From: Actinomycetes bacterium
GTDB lineage: Bacteria; Actinomycetota; Actinomycetes; Mycobacteriales; Mycobacteriaceae
Assembly: GCA_029780675.1 (NCBI GenBank)
Contig: JAKOYE010000044.1
Coordinates: 59,687 to 123,686 of the forward strand
Length of the DNA: 64,000 nucleotides
Direction of reading: 5' to 3'
Shown: positions 53,396 to 63,393 of the stretch, in pieces
Layout of the letters: the number at the start of each line of letters is the position of its first letter
Position numbering within the stretch: the stretch's first letter is position 1
Notes under the pieces: generated by a model
Databases searched by the model: none
Told to the model about the DNA's origin: nothing
Seen by the model: only the letters and a program-made list of their open reading frames with translations
Program-made: the position numbers and the translations under genes

Positions 53396-54643
53396 TTAAG
53401 AAGACTTTAAAGTCTCGATAAAGTCTCGGAACGCCGCGACCGGTCCCACAACGATCACCGCAGGTGGCCGAATACCCTCGTCCTGAATTCTTTTCGGCAC
53501 CTCCGCGAGGGTGGTCAGCAAAACCCTTTCCGCGGCCGTCGTCCCGTGCTGGACGACGAGAACCGGTGTTTCCGCAGGCCTTCCCGCCTGAATCAGGACC
53601 GCGGAAAACAAGTCAATGCGCTCGACTGCCATCAGCAAAACCAGAGTTCCGGTCAATCGGGCCAACGCCGGCCAATTCACCAGCGATTCCGGATCATCCG
53701 GCGATAAATGGCCGCTGACCACGACGAATTCGTGATTCACCGCCCGATGGGTGACCGGAACACCCGCCATGGCGGGAACGGCTATGGCGCTTGTCACACC
53801 CGGCACCACCGTGACCGGCACCCCGGCCTCGGCGCAGGCCAGCACCTCCTCGTAGCCGCGGGCGAAGACGAACGGGTCCCCACCCTTGAGCCGGACCACG
53901 AACTTGCCGGCCCGGGCCTGGGCGATGAGGACGTCGTTGATGGCTTCCTGCGCCATCGCCCGGCCGTACGGGATCTTCGCCGCGTCGATCACCTCGACGT
54001 GCGGGGCCAGTTCGGCCAGCAGTTCCGGCGGCGCCAACCGGTCGGCGACCACCACGTCGGCGTGGGCGAGCAGACGCCGGCCGCGCACCGTGATGAGTTC
54101 GGGGTCACCGGGGCCGCCGCCGACCAGGGCGACACCGCCCGGGACGACGTCGGGCGCGGTCGCAGCGACCACGTCGGGGGCGATCCTGCCCTGCTGGAAT
54201 GCGTCGCGGATGGCCGAGCGAACCGCTGCCGAGCGACGGTGTTCCCCGCCGGCCAGCACACCGACCAGCAGACCCTGGTAGTCGAAGGAGGCGGGGGTGA
54301 CGGCGCTGCCGTCCCGCGCGGCGTCGGCCCGGACGCAGAAGATCCGCCGCTGATCGGCCTCCTCGACCACCGCCGCATTGACCTCGGGGTCGTTGGTGGC
54401 GGCGATGGCGTACCAGGCACCCTCGAGATCGCCGGGGCGATAGTCCCGCACCTCCAGGGTGATCCCGGGTTGCTGTTCGGCCAATGCCTCGACCGCGGGC
54501 GTGGCGGCGCGGGCCACGACGTGGACGTGGGCGCCGTTGGCGATCAGCACGGGTACCCGGCGCTGCGCCACCGTCCCGCCGCCGATCACCACGACGCGTT
54601 TCCCGGCCAGTCTCAGCCCGACGAGGTAGGCGTTCTCGGTCAC
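53396..54643 (-). CDS. cysG: Siroheme synthase / uroporphyrinogen-III methyltransferase CysG
   Basis: CysG makes precorrin-2 from uroporphyrinogen III and oxidises it to sirohydrochlorin for siroheme and cobalamin. The 415-residue fusion has an N-terminal NAD-dependent dehydrogenase/chelatase domain (VVVIGGGTVAQRRVPVLIANG). The C-terminal SAM methyltransferase has VALVGGGPGDPELITVRGRRLL, LKGGDPFVFARGYEEVL and VVPGVTSAIAVPAMAGVPVTHR. The final 80 codons look poorer in GC than the rest. It starts with GTG overlapping cobB's stop (GTGA), so it is the last gene of the cob block. Confidence 0.94.
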   Translation of the reverse strand: MTENAYLVGLRLAGKRVVVIGGGTVAQRRVPVLIANGAHVHVVARAATPAVEALAEQQPGITLEVRDYRPGDLEGAWYAIAATNDPEVNAAVVEEADQRRIFCVRADAARDGSAVTPASFDYQGLLVGVLAGGEHRRSAAVRSAIRDAFQQGRIAPDVVAATAPDVVPGGVALVGGGPGDPELITVRGRRLLAHADVVVADRLAPPELLAELAPHVEVIDAAKIPYGRAMAQEAINDVLIAQARAGKFVVRLKGGDPFVFARGYEEVLACAEAGVPVTVVPGVTSAIAVPAMAGVPVTHRAVNHEFVVVSGHLSPDDPESLVNWPALARLTGTLVLLMAVERIDLFSAVLIQAGRPAETPVLVVQHGTTAAERVLLTTLAEVPKRIQDEGIRPPAVIVVGPVAAFRDFIETLKSS

Positions 54644-56013
54644 CGGGGCAAGCCTAGATCCGCGGCCCGCTCGACGAAGCGTCGGAGTGACTGTGGCTGA
54701 GCGGCGGGGTGGGTGTGCAGGTACGCGGCGTGCACGGCGTCCTGCACCACACCGTCGGCGCGTCGGGTGCCGTCGGGGGCGGAGAACAGCCAGGCCGGCT
54801 GCACCGCCCCGGTGAACTGCACCGCGGTGCGGTGGAACTCATGCCCGGTGACCCGCTGCCCGGTGTCGAACAGCGGGGAGTCGGCGGCGGCGGCGGCGTC
54901 GCGGTAGCCCAGGGTCAGCCGGGAGGTGAATCGGGCCGTCCCCGCCAGCACCCCGCACATCGGATGGCCGTCGAGGTCGGACATCAGGTAGGTCAGACCA
55001 CCGCACTCGGCATACACCGGACGCTGCCGGGAGAGTAGCGAGATCTCTTCGCGCACAGCGACGTTGGCGGAGAGTTCGGCGCCGTATTGCTCGGGGAAGC
55101 CGCCCGGCAACACCAGTGCCGAGGTGTCCGCCGGCAGCGTTTCGGTGATCGGGTCGAACTCCGCGATCTGGGCTCCCGCCGCCCGGAGCAGTTCGTCACG
55201 TTCGGCGTAGCCGAACGTGAACGCACTGCCGGCGGCGACGGCCACCACCGGGCGGCCCGGCACCGGGTCCCCGGTCACCGCCTCCGGCGACCAGGCCGGG
55301 ACCGGGACCGCCGCGCCCGCGAGTGCGACCACCGCACCCAGGTCCACACACCCGGCGACCAGGTCGGTCATCGCCGCCACAGCATCCCGCGCCTGACCGC
55401 CGTGCTCGGTAGCCGTGACCAGACCGAGGTGCCGCGAGGGCAGACTCAACGCCTCCGCGCGCGGCACCGCACCCAGTACCGGCACCCCCACCGCATCGCA
55501 CGCCTGCCGCAGGATCCGTTCGTGCCGGTCGGAACCGACCCGGTTGAGAATCACCCCGGCCACCCGGACGTTCGGGTGGAACGTGGCGAACCCCTGTACC
55601 ACGGCACCGATGCTCTGGCTCTGCCCACGGGCATCGACGACCAGCAGCACCGGCGCCCGCAGAAGTGCCGCAACCTGCGCGGTGGATCCCCGTGCGGGGG
55701 TGGGCAGATGGTCGTCGATGCGCCCGTCGAACAGGCCCATGACACCCTCGACAACGGCGATGTCGGCGTCACGGGTGCCGTGCCGGAACAGCGGGCCGAT
55801 CAGATCCTCGCCCACCAGGACGGGGTCGAGATTGCGGCCCGCGCGGCCGGCCGCCAACCCGTGATAGCCCGGGTCGATGAAGTCCGGTCCCACCTTGAAC
55901 GGGGCGACCCGGTGCCCGGCCCGGCGCAACGCCCCGATGAGACCCGTGGCGATGGTGGTCTTTCCGCTACCGGAGGCCGGCGCGGCGACGATCACGGCGG
56001 GGACGGTGCTCAC
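54640..56013 (-). CDS. cobB: Cobyrinate / hydrogenobyrinate a,c-diamide synthase
   Basis: CobB amidates carboxylates a and c of (hydrogeno)byrinic acid with glutamine and ATP. The 457-residue protein has the dethiobiotin-synthase-like P-loop IVAAPASGSGKTTIATGLIGAL near the start. The C-terminal class I glutamine amidotransferase domain has the nucleophile Cys in RPVYAECGGLTYLMSDL and the His in VTGHEFHRTAV. It corresponds to Rv2848c. It follows cobO after 15 bases and overlaps cysG by four bases. Confidence 0.94.
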   Translation of the reverse strand: MSTVPAVIVAAPASGSGKTTIATGLIGALRRAGHRVAPFKVGPDFIDPGYHGLAAGRAGRNLDPVLVGEDLIGPLFRHGTRDADIAVVEGVMGLFDGRIDDHLPTPARGSTAQVAALLRAPVLLVVDARGQSQSIGAVVQGFATFHPNVRVAGVILNRVGSDRHERILRQACDAVGVPVLGAVPRAEALSLPSRHLGLVTATEHGGQARDAVAAMTDLVAGCVDLGAVVALAGAAVPVPAWSPEAVTGDPVPGRPVVAVAAGSAFTFGYAERDELLRAAGAQIAEFDPITETLPADTSALVLPGGFPEQYGAELSANVAVREEISLLSRQRPVYAECGGLTYLMSDLDGHPMCGVLAGTARFTSRLTLGYRDAAAAADSPLFDTGQRVTGHEFHRTAVQFTGAVQPAWLFSAPDGTRRADGVVQDAVHAAYLHTHPAAQPQSLRRFVERAADLGLPR

Positions 56014-56028
56014 CGGGTCAGGCCGCCG

Positions 56029-56646
56029 CTACCACTCGATCCCGCGCTGACCCTTGCGGCCGGCATCCATCGGGTGCTTGACGCAGGTCATCTCGGTCAC
56101 CAGATCGGCGGCCTCGATGAGCGGCGCGGGCGCGTTGCGGCCGGTGATGACGACGTGCTGGCGACCGGGCCGGGCCAGCAGGGTGTCGACCACCTCCCCG
56201 ACATCGACCCAGCCCCAGACCAGCGGGTAGGTGAACTCGTCGAGGACGTAGAAGTCGTGCTCCTCGGCGGCGAGCCGGCGGGCGATCTCAGCCCATCCTT
56301 CGGCGGCCGCGGCGGCGTGGTCCTCGGCTGACCCGGCCTTGCGGCTCCAGGACCAGCCCTGGCCCATCTTGTGCCACTGCACCGGCGCGCCGAGTCCCTG
56401 CTCGGTGTGCAGTCGGCCGAGGTGGCCGAAGACCGACTCCTCCCCGACCTTCCATTTGGCGCTCTTGACGAACTGGAACACCCCGATGTTCAGACCGGCG
56501 TTCCAGGCCCGCATTGCCATCCCGAAGGCGGCGGTGGACTTTCCCTTTCCGGCGCCGGTATGGACCGCCAGCACGGGAGCGTTCCGGCGCTGGCGGGTGG
56601 TCAGTCCGTCGTCGGGGACGGTCACCGGGCGACCTTCGGGCATCAC
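56029..56646 (-). CDS. cobO: Cob(I)yrinic acid a,c-diamide adenosyltransferase
   Basis: CobO attaches the adenosyl group to the cobalt of the corrin from ATP. The 205-residue protein has the P-loop [20 protein letters not shown], and the family's [34 protein letters not shown] and [22 protein letters not shown]. It starts with GTG at 56646 overlapping the chelatase stop (GTGA). The operon order is chelatase-cobO-cobB-cysG, as in M. tuberculosis Rv2850c-Rv2847c. Confidence 0.95.
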   Translation of the reverse strand: MMPEGRPVTVPDDGLTTRQRRNAPVLAVHTGAGKGKSTAAFGMAMRAWNAGLNIGVFQFVKSAKWKVGEESVFGHLGRLHTEQGLGAPVQWHKMGQGWSWSRKAGSAEDHAAAAAEGWAEIARRLAAEEHDFYVLDEFTYPLVWGWVDVGEVVDTLLARPGRQHVVITGRNAPAPLIEAADLVTEMTCVKHPMDAGRKGQRGIEW

Positions 56647-58526
56647 GCCACCCGGCGCACGGCGGCCGTCAGGGAGTCGGCCCGCAACTGATCCGGCCGC
56701 AGCACCTGAGCCCGGAGGTGACCGGCCAGTTCCGCGGCAAGGCCGAGACGGACGAAACCGGTCTCGCAGTCCACCACCACCGCCGCGGCGCCCTCGGCCA
56801 CCAGTCGGGACGCGGCGATCCGGCTGCGCCCCAACGGGTCCGGCCCGCCGGTGGCGCGGCCGTCGGTGAGGACCACCACCAGCGGGCGCCGCGTCCGGTC
56901 CCGGACCCGTTCCCGCACGACGACGTCACGGGCCGCCAGCAGGCCCTCGGCCAGCGGTGTGGTGCCACCAGTGTCGAACCGCCGCAGCCGTGCCGAGGCG
57001 ATGTAGGCGGAGGTGGTCGGTGGCAGCACCACGCGGGCGCCGCCGGCGCGGAACGTGATCACGGCGACCTTGTCCCGACGCTGATAGGCGTCCCGCAACA
57101 GCGATTGGGCGGCCCCGCCCACGGCAGCCATCCGGTCGCGGGCGGCCATCGACCCCGATGCGTCGACGACGAAGATCACCAGATTGCCCTCCCTGCCGAT
57201 CCGATCGGCATGGCGGATATCGCCCACCTCAGGGCGCAGGGGCCCCGGGCCGGCCGCGTTGCCGGCGGCGGCGAGCAGCGTCCCGAACAGGTGCACCCCG
57301 TACCCAGCACCGGGGGTTGCACTAGGTCGCACGACTGCCCCGGTGGAATTGCGTGCCGCGGACCGGCGGCCGGCGCTGCCCTCCCCCACCCCGGGAACGG
57401 TGAGAGAGCGGGTCCGGAAGGTCTTCGACGGGGCCGCCGAGGGGCGGGTGGCCGAACTCGAGTTCTGCTGGCGGACAGCGCTTTCCGCGGTGGACTCAGC
57501 CGGACCGCCGCCCGGCGGGTCCGGCTCCGGCTCGGGGTCGGGACCCGGGTCCTCACCCAGGCCCATGGCCGCCGAGAGTGCGGCGTCGAGTTCCGCCGAG
57601 TCCAGGCCGGGATCGTCGAACGGATCCCGTCGGCGCCGGTGCGGCAGGGCCAGTTCGACGGCCACCCTGATGTCCTCGACCCCGACCCGCAGGTCTTCGC
57701 CCCGGTCGGCGGCATCTCCCCTCGCCCCGATGCTGGCCGCGCGCCACGCCGCGTGCGCCACCGCGGTACGCGCCACCACCAGGTCCGCACGCATACCGTC
57801 GACGTCGAAGGCCGCACACACCGCGGCGATGCGATCCAGTTCCGCGTCGCCGAGGACGACCCGTCCCAGCATCCGCCGGGCCGCCGCGATCCGCCGGGCG
57901 AGGTCACTGTCGGCCTCGGCGTAGGCGGCGGCGAATCCGGCCGGATCGGCCTCGTAGGCCAATCGGCGACGGATCACCTCACTGCGCACCGGAACCTCCC
58001 GGGAGGCCGCCACATCCACGGTAAGGCCGAACCGGTCGAGCAGTTGCGGCCGCAGTTCGCCCTCCTCCGGGTTCATCGTGCCGATCAGGACGAACCGCGA
58101 CTCGTAGGAACGCGACACCCCGTCCCGCTCGACGTGCACCCGGCCCATCGCGGCGGCGTCGAGCAGCACATCGACCAGATGGTCGGGCAGCAGATTGACT
58201 TCGTCGACGTAGAGCACACCGCGATGGGCGCGGCTCAGCAGTCCGGGCGAGAAGGCGTGTTCACCGTCGCGTAGCACCTTCTGCAGGTCCAGTGATCCCA
58301 CCACCCGGTCCTCGGTGGCGCCGATGGGCAGTTCGACCAGTCCGGCGTCCGGGTCCGCGGCAGCCAGGACCGCCGCCAGGGCCCGCACCGCGGTTGACTT
58401 CGCGGTGCCCTTCTCGCCCCGGATCAGCACCCCGCCGATGCCAGGCCGTACCGCGCACAGCAGCAGCGCCAGCTGCAGACGATCATGGCCGACCAGCGCA
58501 CTGAAGGGATAAGCCGGGGCACTCAC
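56643..58526 (-). CDS. Magnesium/cobalt chelatase AAA-VWA subunit (ChlI-ChlD fusion)
   Basis: The 627-residue protein fuses an AAA ATPase ([38 protein letters not shown]) to a C-terminal von Willebrand A domain with a metal-binding DASGS in [15 protein letters not shown] Pro-rich linker lies at about 340-390. It is the motor subunit of a metal chelatase. Its place in the cob block (Rv2850c) suggests insertion of cobalt into hydrogenobyrinate together with a CobN-type subunit encoded elsewhere. The GTG at 58526 overlaps the GNAT stop (GTGA). The metal is inferred from context. Confidence 0.9.
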   Translation of the reverse strand: MSAPAYPFSALVGHDRLQLALLLCAVRPGIGGVLIRGEKGTAKSTAVRALAAVLAAADPDAGLVELPIGATEDRVVGSLDLQKVLRDGEHAFSPGLLSRAHRGVLYVDEVNLLPDHLVDVLLDAAAMGRVHVERDGVSRSYESRFVLIGTMNPEEGELRPQLLDRFGLTVDVAASREVPVRSEVIRRRLAYEADPAGFAAAYAEADSDLARRIAAARRMLGRVVLGDAELDRIAAVCAAFDVDGMRADLVVARTAVAHAAWRAASIGARGDAADRGEDLRVGVEDIRVAVELALPHRRRRDPFDDPGLDSAELDAALSAAMGLGEDPGPDPEPEPDPPGGGPAESTAESAVRQQNSSSATRPSAAPSKTFRTRSLTVPGVGEGSAGRRSAARNSTGAVVRPSATPGAGYGVHLFGTLLAAAGNAAGPGPLRPEVGDIRHADRIGREGNLVIFVVDASGSMAARDRMAAVGGAAQSLLRDAYQRRDKVAVITFRAGGARVVLPPTTSAYIASARLRRFDTGGTTPLAEGLLAARDVVVRERVRDRTRRPLVVVLTDGRATGGPDPLGRSRIAASRLVAEGAAAVVVDCETGFVRLGLAAELAGHLRAQVLRPDQLRADSLTAAVRRVA

Positions 58527-58978
58527 GGTCGGGGCACCCGCAGCATGGGGACGTGCGGAATGCCGTCCTCGACGAATTCGGCTCCGCTGCAGGCGAATCC
58601 GTGCTTGGCGTACATCGCTGTCAGGTACGTCTGGGCATTCAGGTGACAGGGGTTCGGGCCCACCTCGGCCAGTGCCGCCGCCATCAGGCGGGTGGTGTGG
58701 CCCTTGCCCCGTTCGGCGACGGAGGTGCACACCCGGCCGATACGGAAAGCCGTGCCGCCGTCCTCGGACTCCTCGACCAGGCGCACCGTGGAGCTCACTG
58801 ACCCGTCGCCGCTCTCCAGCCAGAAGTGCCGGGTGCCGGGAGCGAGGTCCCGCCCGTCGAGTTCGGGGTAGGGACACTGCTGTTCGACGACGAAAACCCC
58901 CACGCGCAGCGTCAACAGCGCGTACAGGGTGGCCGCGTCCAGGTCCGGGCCGAGACTCCGCCGCAGCGCAGCGGTCAC
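58523..58978 (-). CDS. GNAT acetyltransferase, ElaA-like
   Basis: This 151-residue protein is a GNAT fold acetyltransferase of the ElaA type (Rv2851c). It has [24 protein letters not shown] and the acetyl-CoA loop [22 protein letters not shown] (R/Q-x-x-G-K-G-x-T), then [12 protein letters not shown]. The substrate is unknown. The GTG at 58978 overlaps the mqo stop (GTGA), and its stop overlaps the chelatase start. It therefore links mqo with the cob genes in one run of coupled genes. Confidence 0.85.
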   Translation of the reverse strand: MTAALRRSLGPDLDAATLYALLTLRVGVFVVEQQCPYPELDGRDLAPGTRHFWLESGDGSVSSTVRLVEESEDGGTAFRIGRVCTSVAERGKGHTTRLMAAALAEVGPNPCHLNAQTYLTAMYAKHGFACSGAEFVEDGIPHVPMLRVPRP

Positions 58979-60471
58979 ACCACGTCCGCGGTACGGCCGC
59001 CGAGTCCGAGAACTCTGGTGCCGTGCTCCCACACCTCATTGAACAGCTTCGGCTCCTCGGAGAGCTTGGTCCCGAGCGAGGGCACCATCTCCTTCAGTTT
59101 CGGCTCCCAGGTGGGATATTCGGCGGGGAAGCAGCGCTGCATCACCTCGATCATCGCCGGGACCGCGGTGGATGCTCCCGGCGAGGCACCGAGCAGACCG
59201 GAGATGGAGCCGTCGGACGCGGCCAGGACGGTGGTGCCGAACTCCAGGACACCCAGTTTCTTCGCGTCCCGGCGAATCACCTGCACCCGCTGCCCGGCGA
59301 TGTCGAGTTCCCATTCGTTGCCCTGCGCCGTCGGTGCGAACTCGCGCAGCGTGTCGACCCGATCGGAGTAGGACTGCAGGAGCTCGCTGACCAGGTACTT
59401 CACCAGCGAAAGTTCGGTGAGCCCGACGCCGATCATGGACAGCAGGTTGTTCGGCTTGACCGACAGCGGCAGGTCGGTGACCTTGCCGGTCTTGAGGAAC
59501 TTCGGCGACCAGCCGGCGAACGGCCCGAACAGCAGCCACTCCTTGCCGGTGATGACCCTGGTGTCGAGGTGGGGCACCGACATCGGCGGCGCGCCGAGCG
59601 GTGGCAGCCCGTACACCTTGGCGTGGTGGCGGCGGGTCAGGTCGGCCTTGTTGGTGCGCAGCCACTGGCCGCTGACCGGGAAGCCGCCGACACCGCGGAC
59701 CTCCTTGATGCCGGCCTTCTGCAGCAGCGGCAGCGCTCCCCCGCCGGCGCCGACGAAGACGAACTTACTTGTCAGCGAGTGCTTTTCGCCGGTCCGGCGG
59801 TTGAGCACCTTGACCTGCCAGCTGCCGTCGGATTGCTGGCTGAGGTTGCGTACCTCGTGGCCGAACAGGGTCTTCATACCTTTGGTGGTGCCGAAGGCGA
59901 GCAGTTGGCGCGACAGCGAGCCGAAGTCGACGTCGGTGCCACTGTCGGTCCAGTTCAACCCGACCGGGTTGGAGAAATCGCGACCTGCCGCCATCAGCGG
60001 CAGCCGCCGGGCGAACTCGTCGTTGTCGTCGATGAACTCCATCGACGCGAACAACGGATTGCGCACCAGGGTTTCCCGGCGGCGGCGGAGGTAGTCGACG
60101 TTCTCGGCGCCCTGCACGAAGCTGACGTGCGGCACCCGGTTGAGGAAGCTGCGGGCGTCGGTGATGATGCCATGCTCGACCGCGTAGGACCAGAACTGCC
60201 GAGTGACCTGGAACTGCTCGTTGACGTTGACCGCCTTGGCGATCTCGATGGTGCCGTCGGCCTTCTGCGGGGTGTAGTTCAGTTCGCACAGGGCCGAGTG
60301 CCCGGTGCCCGCGTTGTTCCACGGATCGCTGCTCTCCGCGGCGGCCGCGTCGAGTCGCTCGATCAGGGTGATCGACCAGTCCGGTTCCATCAGCCGGAGC
60401 AGTGCGCCCAGGGTCGCGCTCATGATCCCGGCTCCGACCAGAACGACATCCGTCCTCGCGTGTGCAGACAT
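58975..60471 (-). CDS. mqo: Malate:quinone oxidoreductase
   Basis: Mqo is a membrane-associated FAD enzyme that oxidises malate to oxaloacetate and passes electrons to menaquinone. The 498-residue protein has the FAD loop [21 protein letters not shown], then family blocks [42 protein letters not shown] and [22 protein letters not shown]. It corresponds to Rv2852c. It starts at 60471 and leads the chelatase-cob set, with 37 bases to the divergent hydrolase. Confidence 0.95.
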   Translation of the reverse strand: MSAHARTDVVLVGAGIMSATLGALLRLMEPDWSITLIERLDAAAAESSDPWNNAGTGHSALCELNYTPQKADGTIEIAKAVNVNEQFQVTRQFWSYAVEHGIITDARSFLNRVPHVSFVQGAENVDYLRRRRETLVRNPLFASMEFIDDNDEFARRLPLMAAGRDFSNPVGLNWTDSGTDVDFGSLSRQLLAFGTTKGMKTLFGHEVRNLSQQSDGSWQVKVLNRRTGEKHSLTSKFVFVGAGGGALPLLQKAGIKEVRGVGGFPVSGQWLRTNKADLTRRHHAKVYGLPPLGAPPMSVPHLDTRVITGKEWLLFGPFAGWSPKFLKTGKVTDLPLSVKPNNLLSMIGVGLTELSLVKYLVSELLQSYSDRVDTLREFAPTAQGNEWELDIAGQRVQVIRRDAKKLGVLEFGTTVLAASDGSISGLLGASPGASTAVPAMIEVMQRCFPAEYPTWEPKLKEMVPSLGTKLSEEPKLFNEVWEHGTRVLGLGGRTADVV

Positions 60472-60508
60472 ACCGGTAGGTTATCCCGCCGCGCTCTACA
60501 GTGGGCCC

Positions 60509-61513
60509 GTGACCGGGGGCGCAGCCGAATGGACCGACGATGTTCTCCCCGGCTACCAGCAGACGACGCTGAACCTCGGCCCCGATCCCGACGGCGAGGG
60601 CGAGTTGTCGGCGACCGTGGTGCGCCGGGCCGGGGAACAACCGTCGGGAGCCACCGTGCTGGCGGTGCACGGTTTCACCGACTATTTCTTCAACACCGCC
60701 CTGGTCGATCACTTCGCCGAACACGGCTACCGGTGTTACGGGATCGACCTGCCCAAATGCGGGCGGTCGTGGCGCACGGGTCAGACGCCACACTTCACCA
60801 CCGATCTGGCCCGCTACGACCGGGCGCTGGAGTTGGCATGCTCACTGATCGCCGCCGAGAATCAACCGGCCGGCCAGGCGGCGCGCATCCTGGTGTACGG
60901 CCACTCGACCGGCGGTCTGGTGGTGTCGCTGTGGCTGGACCGGGTGCGCAGGCGCGGTGAGACCGCCGCGCGGGGTCTTTCGGGTCTGGTGCTCAACAGC
61001 CCCTTTCTGGACCTGCGCGGCCCAGCCGCGCTGAGGACCCGCGCCGTTCGCACCGCGATCGGCGCGGTCGCCAGGATTGACCGCACCCGGGTGCTGCGTC
61101 CGGCCGGTCAGGGCGGCTACGGACTCACCCTGCACCGCGACTACCACGGCGAGTTCGACTACGACCTGCGGTGGAAGCCGTTGGGGGGATTTCCGATCAC
61201 CTCCGGCTGGATTCACGCGATCCGGCGGGCACAGGCCCGCTTGCAGCGCGGACTCGACGTCGGTGTGCCGAACCTGCTGCTGTTGTCCGACCACACCGTC
61301 GCCGAGACCGCCGGAACCGACGTCATGCAACGCGGCGACGCCGTCCTCGATGTGGCCCACATCGCACGGTGGGCGGGGTGCATCGGCAACCGTCAGACCA
61401 TCGTGCCGATCCCCGACGCCAAGCACGACGTGTTCCTGTCGCTGCCGGGGCCACGGGCGCGGGCCTACCGGGAACTCGACCTGTGGCTGGGCTCGACGTT
61501 CAGGGCGTCGTGA
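60509..61513 (+). CDS. Alpha/beta hydrolase, lysophospholipase/monoglyceride-lipase-like
   Basis: The 334-residue protein (Rv2854-like) is an alpha/beta hydrolase of the lysophospholipase (Hydrolase_4) group. It has VLAVHGFTDYFFN (oxyanion HG), the nucleophile Ser in VYGHSTGGLVVSLWL, an Asp in LLLLSDHTVAE-like end and His in IPDAKHDVFLSLPG. The lipid substrate is unknown. The GTG at 60509 fits a 37-base gap to the divergent mqo. Its last 14 bases overlap cbiO tail to tail. Confidence 0.87.
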   Translation: MTGGAAEWTDDVLPGYQQTTLNLGPDPDGEGELSATVVRRAGEQPSGATVLAVHGFTDYFFNTALVDHFAEHGYRCYGIDLPKCGRSWRTGQTPHFTTDLARYDRALELACSLIAAENQPAGQAARILVYGHSTGGLVVSLWLDRVRRRGETAARGLSGLVLNSPFLDLRGPAALRTRAVRTAIGAVARIDRTRVLRPAGQGGYGLTLHRDYHGEFDYDLRWKPLGGFPITSGWIHAIRRAQARLQRGLDVGVPNLLLLSDHTVAETAGTDVMQRGDAVLDVAHIARWAGCIGNRQTIVPIPDAKHDVFLSLPGPRARAYRELDLWLGSTFRAS

Positions 61514-62237
61514 GGTCGAAACCCCAGGGCAGTTCGAGACGGTGCCGGCTCAGCAGTTCGGTGTCGGCGAGGATGTCCCGAACGTCGCCGTCGGCGACGA
61601 TGACACCGTGGTCCATGATCACCGCCCGTTGACATAGCTGGGCCGCGTAGGGCAGGTCGTGGGTGACGATCAGCAGCGTCGTCTCCAGTGCGCCCAGTGT
61701 GGTCGCCAGTTCCCGGCGGGCCACCGGATCCAGGTTGGCCGATGGTTCGTCCAGGACGAGGAGCTCCGGGTGGCAGGCCAGCACCGTCGCCAGCGCGGCA
61801 CGCCGCCGCTCACCCGCCGACAGGTGCGCGGGGCTGCGGCCGGCGTGGTCGGTCAGCGACACCACCTCGAGGGCGCTCTGCACCCGTTCGGCGAGTCGGG
61901 CCCCCTGCAGCCCGAAATTGGCCGGGCCGAAGGCCACGTCCTGGGCGACGGTCGGCATGAACAACTGGTCGTCGGGATCCTGGAACACCACGCCGACCCG
62001 TTCCCTGATCTGCCGGAGGTTCTTGCGCTGCAACGGTATTCCACTGATCTCGACCGTGCCGGAAGTGGGTGTGAGCACGCCGTTGAGGTGCAGCATCAGC
62101 GAGGTCTTTCCCGCACCGTTCGGGCCGAGGACCGCGACCCGCTCGCCGGGGTGGACGGTGAGGGTGAGGCCGCCCAGCGCCCGATGTCCATCGGGATAGA
62201 CGTGCACCAGGTGTTCGACCCGTACGGCGGGAGTCAT
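61500..62237 (-). CDS. cbiO: Energy-coupling ABC transporter ATPase CbiO
   Basis: CbiO powers cobalt uptake in an ECF-type transporter. The 245-residue ATPase has Walker A AVLGPNGAGKTSLMLHL, Q-loop VVFQDPDDQLFMPTV (typical of CbiO/EcfA), signature AHLSAGERRRAAL and Walker B LLVLDEPSANLD. The ATG at 62237 overlaps the cbiQ stop (ATGA). The gene order cbiM-cbiN-cbiQ-cbiO is complete apart from the 5' end of cbiM. Confidence 0.93.
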   Translation of the reverse strand: MTPAVRVEHLVHVYPDGHRALGGLTLTVHPGERVAVLGPNGAGKTSLMLHLNGVLTPTSGTVEISGIPLQRKNLRQIRERVGVVFQDPDDQLFMPTVAQDVAFGPANFGLQGARLAERVQSALEVVSLTDHAGRSPAHLSAGERRRAALATVLACHPELLVLDEPSANLDPVARRELATTLGALETTLLIVTHDLPYAAQLCQRAVIMDHGVIVADGDVRDILADTELLSRHRLELPWGFDLTTP

Positions 62238-63013
62238 CGGAGCAGCCACGCCGACACTGCGACCAGCACCGCGGCGGCCGCGGGCAGCATGGTCACCGCC
62301 CAGACCCGGGCCGGTGCCCGGACCGCCCCGCCGGATGCGAGGGCGAGGTCCGGCACGGTGCCGGTGTAGCCGCGCGACAGCATGGCCAGATAGACCCGTT
62401 CACCGCGTTCGTAGGAGCGCAGGAACAGCGCGCCCACACTGCCGGCGATCGCACCGGCCTGATGCAGGGCGCGCGGCGAGTCACCACGCGACAACCGGGC
62501 CATCCGCATCCGGTTCGCCTCCGCGCCGAGGACGTCGACATACCGCAGTGCGAGGACCAGCACCGACGTCACCAAAGCGGGTACGCCCAGCCTCGACAGC
62601 GCCAGCGGAAGTTCCCGTGCGGCGGTGGTGGCGGCGACCGTCAACGACGCCGCGACTCCCAGGGTTCCCTTGATGACGATCCCCCAGGCGGCGTACAGGC
62701 CGGCATGGGACAGCGACAATCCGGCCACCTCGATCCGTTCGCCCCCCTCGGCGAAGGGCAGCAGGACCGCCAGGACCACAAAGGGCGCTTCGATGAGCAT
62801 CCGGGGCAGCACCCACCGCATCGGTATCCCCGCCACCCACCAGACGATCAGCAGGATCAGTGCGTGGCCACCGAAACACCAGAACTGTTCGCGGGGTGTG
62901 GCCACGACGGCCAGCACGAACACCATCAGCGCCACGATCTTGACCTCGGCCGGAATCCGGTGGACGGCGGACCGGTTGTCGCGGTAAAGCAGCGCGGTTG
63001 GTCCGGCGCCCAC
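62234..63013 (-). CDS. cbiQ: Energy-coupling transmembrane protein CbiQ
   Basis: CbiQ is the T-component that links the cobalt-binding CbiMN to CbiO. The 259-residue protein has about five to six membrane helices and the ATPase-coupling helices with the conserved Arg-Gly blocks: RMRMARLSRGDS and YLAMLSRGYTG (the A-R-G type motifs). It starts with GTG at 63013, two bases past the CbiN stop, and overlaps cbiO. Nickel specificity cannot be excluded, but position beside the cob genes favours cobalt. Confidence 0.9.
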   Translation of the reverse strand: MGAGPTALLYRDNRSAVHRIPAEVKIVALMVFVLAVVATPREQFWCFGGHALILLIVWWVAGIPMRWVLPRMLIEAPFVVLAVLLPFAEGGERIEVAGLSLSHAGLYAAWGIVIKGTLGVAASLTVAATTAARELPLALSRLGVPALVTSVLVLALRYVDVLGAEANRMRMARLSRGDSPRALHQAGAIAGSVGALFLRSYERGERVYLAMLSRGYTGTVPDLALASGGAVRAPARVWAVTMLPAAAAVLVAVSAWLLR

Positions 63014-63015
63014 CC

Positions 63016-63393
63016 TCAGTCACCGCCGACGACGGGGGCGGAGTCCGCCGGCCTCGAGTCGCCGATGATCCGGAACAGTCCGGCCGCCAGAGCCAGGGTC
63101 AGCACGACCCCGATGACGCCCGCCAGGCCACCACTGCCCTCGACGCCGCCCACCGAGTACTCGGCCAGCGGTGAGCCTGCCATCGCGTGTTCGCGGGCAT
63201 CTCGGGCGATGCACTGCCCGGTCAGGGCTTCTGCCCCGTTGCCCTCCACCATCTGGCAGCCCCGAAGGGTCGCCGAGTCCAGGCCGTCGGGGTTAGGACT
63301 CGCCAGGTAGGAAAGCCCACCGGCGATCAGCAGCGTGACGAGCAGACATCCGATCCAGAATCGTCGGCCGCGCCGCCGCCCGTCGGTTGTCAT
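63016..63393 (-). CDS. PDGLE-domain CbiN-like cobalt transporter component
   Basis: The 125-residue protein has two membrane helices (about residues 11-30, RFWIGCLLVTLLIAGGLSYL, and 91-110, AGVIGVVLTLALAAGLFRII) flanking an extracytoplasmic loop. Directly after the first helix comes SPNPDGLDSATLRG, the PDGLE motif of this CbiN/NikN-like family, whose members join CbiM. Its ATG at 63393 overlaps the cbiM stop (ATGA). Confidence 0.88.
   Translation of the reverse strand: MTTDGRRRGRRFWIGCLLVTLLIAGGLSYLASPNPDGLDSATLRGCQMVEGNGAEALTGQCIARDAREHAMAGSPLAEYSVGGVEGSGGLAGVIGVVLTLALAAGLFRIIGDSRPADSAPVVGGD

Noticed and set aside
53396..53640. Foreign DNA at the 3' end of cysG because of lower GC
   Set aside because: The frame continues as normal SUMT sequence to its end; the drop in GC is mild and local.
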